Shown: positions 28,857 to 34,209 of the stretch, in pieces | Layout of the letters: each line of letters starts with the position of its first letter | How positions within the stretch are numbered: position 1 is the stretch's first letter | DNA from: a virus | Direction: 5' to 3' (one strand) | Virus record (IMG/VR): IMGVR_UViG_3300044638_009249 | Location: 1-34,209 of that record | DNA length: 34,209 nt | Program-made: the position numbers and the translations under genes | Notes under the pieces: generated by a model | Database searches by the model: none | The model's input: only the letters and a program-made list of their open reading frames with translations | Told to the model about the DNA's origin: nothing

Positions 28857-29260
28857 TGGCCACCGCGGCTCCCACCACCCTCCGTCGTGAGTCGTTCGCT
28901 GGAGCCGAGGGGCTTCAGGAGCCGCTCAACGACTTGCTGACTGCCCTGCAGCAGCGCATCGCGCTGCTCGAGGCGCGGCGGGATTTCGCCGTGCTGGGCC
29001 CGCGCGTTGTGACGCTGCCCGTCGACGAGTCATCAGACCCTGCCTCGGTGGTGGCGTTCGCGCTCCCGGCGGACTTTGTGCCCGGTACGCCGTTCGTGTT
29101 GGGCTTCGAGGCATTCGACTCGCCGGGTGTGCCCACCATCAACCCGCTCGGCTCGGAGTTCCGCGTCGACAACGGGCGCGTGCTGGTCACGCGGTTGACG
29201 ACGACGACATCGACGGCGCACCAGTACAACCTCACGCTGGGAGTGACCCGTGGAGCCTAA
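28856..29260 (+). CDS. Small virion-associated protein, unknown
   Basis: The protein has 134 residues and an ATG overlapping the previous stop (TGATG). A short N-terminal helix (Asp-Leu-Leu-Thr-Ala-Leu-Gln-Gln-Arg-Ile-Ala-Leu-Leu-Glu-Ala-Arg) resembles a trimerisation segment and is followed by a beta-rich domain (about 45-130). This is the plan of a small fibre or tail-needle accessory. It overlaps the next gene by 11 bases. Confidence 0.6.
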   Translation: MATAAPTTLRRESFAGAEGLQEPLNDLLTALQQRIALLEARRDFAVLGPRVVTLPVDESSDPASVVAFALPADFVPGTPFVLGFEAFDSPGVPTINPLGSEFRVDNGRVLVTRLTTTTSTAHQYNLTLGVTRGA

Positions 29261-29852
29261 GCCATCCGAATTCGTCTCGTTTGCCGACTGGTTGGGACTC
29301 AATCAAGAATCCCTCGACGCGCTCGAGAACGAGGCGGCAGACAAGGCGCTCGCAAAATCCGGTGAAGCCGAGGCTGCGCTCGGTGCGTCGTACCAAGAAG
29401 GACTACGAAACGCTGAGGCGGGAGCCCCGGCCAGCCTTGAGACCACGGCGTCCTACGGTGATTTCCTGCGCCTCCAGCGCGAGGCCGAGACGCTGCGTCG
29501 TCCGCGCAGCGGCATGTCGCCCGAGGAGCTGGCGGCACGGGGCGAGATGCCGGGCGTGGAGTTGCCCAATCTGCGCCAGCGCGCCACGCAGATGCAGGGA
29601 AACGTCACTCAGCGCGCGCAGGACATGGTGACAGACAGGAAGACGCGCATGCGCCTTACGCGCGAAGCCCGAGCTGCGCGAGACGCGCAAACTGCGCGGT
29701 TCAACGAGGCGCAGGGGGCCGTAGCCAAGTGGAAGCAAACCCGGCCTCCAACCACCCAGCAAGTTGACAGCGCCGAGCAAGAGCGCCGCGAGCGGTTGGC
29801 GCGGCTGCATCCGCTCTACAGGCCCAGCACTCCGAGTCCAGGAGAGTCCTAA
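29250..29852 (+). CDS. Helical virion/ejection-module protein
   Basis: The protein has 200 residues and a GTG start 11 bases inside the previous gene. It is hydrophilic, almost entirely helical, Ala/Glu/Arg/Gln-rich, with Phe-Ala-Asp-Trp-Leu-Gly-Leu near the start and a Pro-rich end. It is the first of four Ala-rich helical genes that resemble the internal or ejection proteins of podoviruses by composition and order. No family motif. Confidence 0.55.
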   Translation: MEPKPSEFVSFADWLGLNQESLDALENEAADKALAKSGEAEAALGASYQEGLRNAEAGAPASLETTASYGDFLRLQREAETLRRPRSGMSPEELAARGEMPGVELPNLRQRATQMQGNVTQRAQDMVTDRKTRMRLTREARAARDAQTARFNEAQGAVAKWKQTRPPTTQQVDSAEQERRERLARLHPLYRPSTPSPGES

Positions 29853-30659
29853 ATGGAATTCATGCTCATCATGTCGGCGGTTGGCGCCCTTGTCGGCGCC
29901 ATCGGCGGCGCCATCGCGGAGGGCGACTTCGAGAAAGCCAGGGCTCTGCGTCAGCAGGCTCTCGACGAGTACGGCGAGGACATATTGCCGGTGCTCGACC
30001 GCGTCGTGGCGCAAGAGGTGGGTGAGTCCGCCTTCGCACAGTTGACGGAAGACCCGTCGATTCGCGGCGCGCAGACGGACGTGATGGACGAGTTGCGCAA
30101 CGTCTACGAGTCCGAGGGTATGACGGATGCCGACCGCGCGGCGCTGCAGGTGGCGCAAAACGAGGTGGCACAGCGCGCGGCTTCGGACAGGGCCTCGCTT
30201 CAGCAGCGACTCGCTCGCACGGGCCAGACGGGCAACGCGGCGCTCGAGGCGGCGGCCGGCGCCACCATCTCCGGCGACGCGGTGGGCGCGACGGCCGATA
30301 TGACGCTTCGTGCTCAGATGGCTGCCCGACAACGTGCGCTGCAGGCTCTGACGGCGCGAGGCGGGCTGGCCGGAGACGTGCGGGGGGCGGACTTGGCGTT
30401 TGGCAGCGCGCGGGCGTCTGGGCAGGACCGAATCAACCTCTTTAACGCCTCGCAGCGAGCCGATGCGGCCAACCAGAACAACGCCAACGCGCTCAGCGTC
30501 TTCAATGCCGAGATAGCCCTGAAAAACGCACGCAACACGGCTCGCGGCCAGTTGGCCGACGAAATCAACCGCAAGGGCCAGCGCACCGCGCAGTCGGCGG
30601 CCGGGCTGGGTAAGTCCTTCACGTCGGCGGGCTCGGCGTTCAATCAGGGAGGTAAGTGA
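29853..30659 (+). CDS. Internal virion / DNA-ejection protein candidate
   Basis: The protein has 268 residues; the start follows the previous stop directly. The N-terminal hydrophobic Gly/Ala segment (about 4-24) is followed by long amphipathic helices rich in Ala, Gln and Arg, with Asn-rich stretches near residue 210. This resembles T7 gp14/P22 gp7-type proteins that leave the virion and help form a channel through the cell envelope for DNA entry. It lies between tail hub and larger helical genes. Confidence 0.6.
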   Translation: MEFMLIMSAVGALVGAIGGAIAEGDFEKARALRQQALDEYGEDILPVLDRVVAQEVGESAFAQLTEDPSIRGAQTDVMDELRNVYESEGMTDADRAALQVAQNEVAQRAASDRASLQQRLARTGQTGNAALEAAAGATISGDAVGATADMTLRAQMAARQRALQALTARGGLAGDVRGADLAFGSARASGQDRINLFNASQRADAANQNNANALSVFNAEIALKNARNTARGQLADEINRKGQRTAQSAAGLGKSFTSAGSAFNQGGK

Positions 30660-31906
30660 TGCTCGGCTTCGACGAGGGCATGTTGGACGAAGAAATTCGA
30701 CGCCGTTTGGCCGAGGAAGAGGCCGATGCCGAAGGCACCGTGGGCACCATGCCTGCGGCCCTCGCGCGTGGATTCCAGACGGCGGGCGTCGCTCCGACGG
30801 ATGCGCCCGAGGCTGCGGCGGCACCCAACCCGATGGCAGAGCGTCTTGCGGCGCTTCAGGCGTTGCCCGAGCTGTCGGCGATGCCGGCGCGGGTCGACCT
30901 TTCCGGCGCTCGAGCGGCAGACCGACAAGCGAACATGATTCGAGGAATCGAGCGCGCGTCGAAGGAGGCCGCGATGGCACTGGCTGGCGTCCCTGGTGGC
31001 GTCAGCGATGCCGAGCTGGTGACACAGCCGGGCCAAGCCGAGGCGCAGGCCGTGCGCGACGAGGAGCGGGTGCGCAGCGACGTGATGGCGCAGCGTCAGG
31101 CGCAGATGCAGGAGCGCCTTGCTGCGTTGCGTGCGGCGACGGGGCGCGGCGTTGACCCTGCGCTTGAGCGCGAGAAGCTGGCCATGCGAAAGGAAGAGCT
31201 CGGCTCGCTCGACACCTTCCGCAAGGGCAGCGTCACGGCGCGCGAGGCCGAGACGGAGCGGCGGCGCTTGGCCGACGAGGAGAAGGCGCGGCGTCGAGGC
31301 GCGGGCGCGGGTGCGAAATCCGAGGAAAAGCGCAAGGCGGCCGAGGCGAAAGAAAAAGCGGCGGGCTTCAAGACGGCCATGGACCTGCGCAAGGAGTTCA
31401 GCTCGCTGCCCGAGGTGAAGGACTTCAAGGACGTCGACGTGGCGTTTCGAAAGATTCAGAGCGCCGCCAAAAACGTCAGCGCAGCGGGCGATCTCTCGCT
31501 CATCTTCGGCTACATGAAAATGCTCGACCCCGGCTCGACGGTGCGAGAAGGCGAATTCGCCAACGCACAGAACGCTGGCGGCGTCGATGACCGAATTCGC
31601 GCGGCCTACAACAAGGTCACGGATGGGCAGCGACTGTCCGATTCGCAGCGGCAAGACTTTCTCGCTCAGGCGCAGGGCGTCTATGGGGCGCAGCGCAGTC
31701 GGTTTCAGGAGTCGGCCGACATGTACCGCGCGCTCGCCCAGAAGGGCGGGCTCGACCCCGACGACGTCGTGGGTGGTGTCAAAAAGAAGGACGAACCTTC
31801 ACCTGCGGCCATGGTGCGCGTCCGCCGCAAGTCCGACGGCGTGGTGAAGTCCCTGCCGAAATCTACGGCCGACAAACTCGGAGACGGATTCGAGGTGCTT
31901 CCGTGA
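30659..31906 (+). CDS. Ejection/internal virion protein candidate (helical)
   Basis: The protein has 415 residues from the ATG overlapping the previous stop (TGATG), with GGAGG upstream. It is strongly helical and charged; a coiled-coil region of Glu/Arg/Lys/Ala is densest at about 130-250 (Ala-Glu-Thr-Glu-Arg-Arg-Arg-Leu-Ala-Asp-Glu-Glu-Lys-Ala). The later part (about 250-360) reads like a folded helical domain with Phe-Gly-Tyr-Met-Lys-Met-Leu-Asp-Pro-Gly-Ser-Thr-Val-Arg-Glu-Gly-Glu-Phe. That run occurs in phage ejection proteins, usually around the words Lys-Met-Leu-Asp-Pro-x-Ser-x-Val-Arg-Glu-Gly-Glu. Confidence 0.68.
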   Translation: MLGFDEGMLDEEIRRRLAEEEADAEGTVGTMPAALARGFQTAGVAPTDAPEAAAAPNPMAERLAALQALPELSAMPARVDLSGARAADRQANMIRGIERASKEAAMALAGVPGGVSDAELVTQPGQAEAQAVRDEERVRSDVMAQRQAQMQERLAALRAATGRGVDPALEREKLAMRKEELGSLDTFRKGSVTAREAETERRRLADEEKARRRGAGAGAKSEEKRKAAEAKEKAAGFKTAMDLRKEFSSLPEVKDFKDVDVAFRKIQSAAKNVSAAGDLSLIFGYMKMLDPGSTVREGEFANAQNAGGVDDRIRAAYNKVTDGQRLSDSQRQDFLAQAQGVYGAQRSRFQESADMYRALAQKGGLDPDDVVGGVKKKDEPSPAAMVRVRRKSDGVVKSLPKSTADKLGDGFEVLP

Positions 31907-33516
31907 CGCCCGAGGAGGAATTTGAGGCCGCCCCCTCGCCTGAAGCCGAGTTCGACGCGGCTCCACCGGAGCCATCAACCGAACCACTGCCGCCCGTCGT
32001 GCAGCCTGGCCCGTCGCTCCGGGAGCGCATTCTCGGCAGTCTCGTCTCGTTCACCTCGGGCTCGCCGCTGTTCGGCACCGTGGCCGATGCGGCGGGTGCG
32101 CTGGGTGTCGGCGGTCGAGGCGGCTCCGGCCTACGTCGCGACGCCGAGCAGGCCACCAAGCAGTTCTCCCCCACCGTCGCGGGCGTGCCGGTGTTGCCCG
32201 TGCTGGGCAGCGTCGCGGCGACACTTCCCGCTGGCGCTGCGCGCATCGGTACCCTCGGCGTCGGTGCGTCTCGAGCGGCTCGAGTCGGGCTCCAGGGCGG
32301 CATCGGGGCCGTGTCGGCGGCCGACAGGGGCGGCGACGCGGGCGACGTGGCGCTCGGCACGGGCGCGGGGTTGGTTGGCGGCGCTGGCGGCGAGCTCGTG
32401 GGTGCTGGACTGTCGCGGGCCGCAGAGGCCGTGCGTCCGGCTGCGACGGCCGCGGCCAATCGCTTTGCCGTGAAGGCGCTTCTCGGTGGCGGGACGATGG
32501 TCAACCGCCTCAAGAACCAACTCGGCATCACCGACGAGGCCGGGATGCAGGCGCTGGGCGCCGACGTGCGCAGCCTCGGCGTCCTCGGCGCCGGGCCAAT
32601 TCCACGCAGCGCAGGAGGCATCAACGAGGCCGTGCAGTCGCGACTCGCGTCCGAGGGCTCCGAGATCGGCCGCATTCGCGAGCTCGCCGACGCATTGGTT
32701 GCGTCCGGCAAGGCGTCACCACCAGACGCCGTGCAGTTGGCGCAGGCCTACGAGGCCGGCGTGCGTGGGGCGACGCGCATTGCCGACGAGGCCGCCGTGG
32801 CGCCCGAGGTGATGGCGCGCTCGTCGCGACTCATCGAACAGGCCACCCCGAAGCTGGGTGGCGTGCCGACGACGGAGGGCGGGACGTTCAAGGGACTGTG
32901 GAACCAGACGTCCGCCATGCAGCGAAGCGCCTTCTCGCCCATGGAGCCGCCAGCCACGCAGGCCGCTCGGAAGGCGCTCGAGCGCGCGGGCGTGCAGGCG
33001 GCGCGCGGCGACTTGGCCAAGCAGATGGAGAGCGCGGTAGGGCCAGACGAGATGCGCAACCTCGCCGAGTCGATGCGGCGCTACTCAACGGCGGCGCGCA
33101 TCTCCGACGTAGTGGAGGACACCGCAGGGCGCGCGGCCGCACGCAACGCTATCGGCCTCGGCGACACGCAGCTTGCGCAGACGGTGGGCGCAACGGGGCC
33201 TGTCGGGCTGGGCGTTGCAGGCTTGTCGTCGTTGGTGCGCGGACGCGGCGACGCTGCCATGGCCTTGGGCCTGCCGGTGGCCGCACGCGTCGCGCGTCCG
33301 CTGCTGTCGGCGGCCGACCCGGCTGCCCGCCTTGGCGCTCCGGCAGTCGGGCGCGACGTCGTCAACCGCTCGGTCGCCGACCCGTTGGGGCCGCTGCGTC
33401 AGTACCTCGACCCGGGCCCGACGCCGCAGACACCGCCGCGTCCGCCGTCGCTCGCCAACCGCACCACCACCCGAGACGAGGAGGAGGCCGTTGACGGCTT
33501 CCTCAACGCCCCATGA
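31903..33516 (+). CDS. Large Ala/Gly-rich ejection/internal virion protein candidate
   Basis: The protein has 537 residues and a GTG overlapping the previous stop. The N-terminal 45 residues are acidic and Pro-rich. Then comes a long Gly/Ala-rich amphipathic region (about 45-190) capable of membrane association, and a helical domain (about 200-400) with Gln-Ser-Arg-Leu-Ala-Ser-Glu-Gly-Ser-Glu-Ile-Gly-Arg-Ile-Arg-Glu-Leu. The C terminus is Pro/Thr-rich. No lytic transglycosylase motif was seen. It is the last gene of the late plus-strand run and overlaps the convergent minus-strand gene by 14 bases. Confidence 0.6.
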   Translation: MTPEEEFEAAPSPEAEFDAAPPEPSTEPLPPVVQPGPSLRERILGSLVSFTSGSPLFGTVADAAGALGVGGRGGSGLRRDAEQATKQFSPTVAGVPVLPVLGSVAATLPAGAARIGTLGVGASRAARVGLQGGIGAVSAADRGGDAGDVALGTGAGLVGGAGGELVGAGLSRAAEAVRPAATAAANRFAVKALLGGGTMVNRLKNQLGITDEAGMQALGADVRSLGVLGAGPIPRSAGGINEAVQSRLASEGSEIGRIRELADALVASGKASPPDAVQLAQAYEAGVRGATRIADEAAVAPEVMARSSRLIEQATPKLGGVPTTEGGTFKGLWNQTSAMQRSAFSPMEPPATQAARKALERAGVQAARGDLAKQMESAVGPDEMRNLAESMRRYSTAARISDVVEDTAGRAAARNAIGLGDTQLAQTVGATGPVGLGVAGLSSLVRGRGDAAMALGLPVAARVARPLLSAADPAARLGAPAVGRDVVNRSVADPLGPLRQYLDPGPTPQTPPRPPSLANRTTTRDEEEAVDGFLNAP

Positions 33517-33715
33517 CGCGATGCGCCTCCAACTGCTTCACGCGACGCTCGAGCTCGACGACGTGGGCCGGCAGCGCCTTGAGCCCTTCGTCAATGTCGC
33601 GCGCCTTCAGCGTCGCCAGCCGCTCGCGCGACGCCAAGGCCCAGCGGAACGACACAGCGACAGTCACACAGGCGACGGCGACACAACCGAAGGCTGCAAG
33701 TGCGGCGAAAGCCAT
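33503..33715 (-). CDS. Membrane/coiled-coil small protein (spanin- or XhlA-like)
   Basis: The protein has 70 residues. The ATG at 33715 follows GAGGAG at eight bases and is preferred over a GTG at 33736. An N-terminal transmembrane helix (about 5-26, rich in Ala/Val with two Cys) is followed by a charged coiled coil (Leu-Glu-Arg-Arg-Val-Lys-Gln-Leu-Glu-Ala). Its start lies 52 bases inside the upstream minus-strand gene. The topology is that of an inner-membrane spanin or of XhlA-like haemolysin accessory proteins, so it may add to lysis although the cassette is at 2682-4305. Confidence 0.55.
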   Translation of the reverse strand: MAFAALAAFGCVAVACVTVAVSFRWALASRERLATLKARDIDEGLKALPAHVVELERRVKQLEAHRVMGR

Positions 33716-33894
33716 GTCCGAATCTCCTCGGCGCACGCCGCAGCGTCGCGCCCTGTGTGGTGGGCCATCACCTCGGCCGCTGCAGCCACCTCGTCGCGCC
33801 CGGCCCTTCGCGCGGCGAGGATGGCCTTCTCGAGTTGCGCACGCACGGCCCGCTGTGCGCGTCGCTTACGCTTCGCCTCTGCCTGGCGACCCAT
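33664..33894 (-). CDS. Small basic protein, unknown
   Basis: The protein has 76 residues. A very basic N-terminal part (Lys-Arg-Lys-Arg-Arg-Ala-Gln-Arg) is followed by helices and a Pro-rich C terminus. The start is one base after the stop of the gene upstream. Its 3' 52 bases overlap the downstream gene in another frame. No domain is recognised; basic charge suggests nucleic-acid contact. Confidence 0.5.
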   Translation of the reverse strand: MGRQAEAKRKRRAQRAVRAQLEKAILAARRAGRDEVAAAAEVMAHHTGRDAAACAEEIRTWLSPHLQPSVVSPSPV

Positions 33895-33895
33895 G

Positions 33896-34174
33896 TCACT
33901 CGTACTCAGGGCGATTCAGCGAGCCGTTCCACTTCGGGCCCAGGCCGCTGTCGCCGTACCTGTCGGGCCCGAGTTTCGCCTCCTCGTACAGCCGAACGTC
34001 CGTCATCGCGACGACGCGCGGCCCACGGAACAGCACCCGCGTCGAGGCCGGGGCTCCGCGAAGCACGACCTCCACCATCTCAACGACGCCGGGCTCGACT
34101 TCTCGCACCCGCACGTCGCGCACCTCGTACGTCTCGGACTTCACCGGGACTGCGCTCGGCTGTGGCTTGGCCAT
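33896..34174 (-). CDS. Small beta-rich protein, unknown
   Basis: The protein has 92 residues from the ATG at 34174 (Met-Ala-Lys-Pro-Gln-Pro); an ATG at 34195 is the alternative and no strong ribosome-binding site decides. Predicted strands dominate (Tyr-Glu-Val-Arg-Asp-Val-Arg-Val-Arg-Glu-Val, Val-Val-Glu-Met-Val-Glu-Val-Val-Leu), with a Gly/Asn/Trp-rich end. It is the first gene of a three-gene minus-strand group diverging from the plus-strand operon that begins at 128 (34210 in circular terms). The 5' end is present twice in the window because of the terminal overlap. Confidence 0.55.
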   Translation of the reverse strand: MAKPQPSAVPVKSETYEVRDVRVREVEPGVVEMVEVVLRGAPASTRVLFRGPRVVAMTDVRLYEEAKLGPDRYGDSGLGPKWNGSLNRPEYE

Positions 34175-34209
34175 GGCCACCCCATACCACGACATGAGAG
34201 AGTGAAACC
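34083..34209. repeat. Terminal direct repeat, right copy (circular-assembly overlap)
   Basis: Identical to bases 1-127. See the left copy: this most likely reflects closure of a circular assembly, so the sequence after 34209 continues at 128. Confidence 0.95.

Overview
This window is a complete tailed-phage genome assembled as a circle. Its first 127 bases are repeated exactly at its end, so the unique length is 34,082 bp. The DNA is very GC-rich, and nearly every base is coding. Genes form long same-strand runs joined by ATGA, GTGA or TGATG stop/start overlaps. The morphogenesis genes (small and large terminase, a 762-residue portal, a scaffold, a major capsid protein, a head-tail adaptor, an 804-residue tail hub or stabilisation-like protein and several large Ala/Gly-rich ejection-type proteins, with no tape measure, sheath or tail-tube genes) point to a short-tailed, podovirus-like phage with a broadly P22/T7-like virion plan. 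Sec signals and a lysis cassette with several small membrane proteins fit a Gram-negative host. High GC and Asp-Gly-Gly/Asp-Ala-Gly rich exported proteins recall myxobacterial relatives, but that host guess is only an inference. I see no integrase, DNA polymerase, RNA polymerase, tRNA or partition gene.

Layout. (1) 128-4305, plus strand: two exported fibre-like proteins and a membrane-anchored Asp/Cys-rich protein, then a lysis cassette (membrane/coiled-coil protein, CHAP-like endolysin, three small membrane proteins). (2) 4306-9176, minus strand: early operon driven by a good sigma70-type promoter at 9280-9308. It carries an ERF single-strand annealing protein, a PD-(D/E)XK nuclease with a Cas4/AddB-like four-cysteine pattern, an ExoX-C-like protein, a DUF6948-like protein, a Gly-X low-complexity protein encoded by 33 perfect hexamer units, and small unknowns. 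(3) 9349-11021, plus strand: a winged-helix regulator, a strong promoter at 9630-9658 and a run of small genes, three of which begin with nearly the same start-associated sequence. (4) 11038-11161: a structured RNA whose two 7-nt apical loops are perfectly complementary and whose last hairpin looks like an intrinsic terminator. It sits directly in front of the replication genes. (5) 11176-14785: an initiator/helicase loader with an origin-like repeat cluster inside it, a DnaB-type helicase, a RusA-like resolvase and small genes. (6) 14789-33516: packaging, head, tail and ejection genes. Fibre-like and exported genes are inserted between scaffold and major capsid, and a 270-bp structured leader precedes the capsid gene. 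(7) 33503-34174, minus strand: three small genes, one a membrane/coiled-coil protein.

How it works together (inference): the phage appears to borrow host polymerases, load a phage DnaB helicase at an origin inside the initiator gene, and recombine or mature DNA with the ERF/nuclease/RusA set. It then packages through the terminase and expresses head and tail genes as one long transcription unit modulated by RNA structures. The most noteworthy signals are the kissing-loop leader RNA (11038-11161), the capsid leader RNA (22659-22900), the signal-peptide-bearing fibre proteins, the Gly-X hexamer minisatellite, and the lambda-like origin arrangement.
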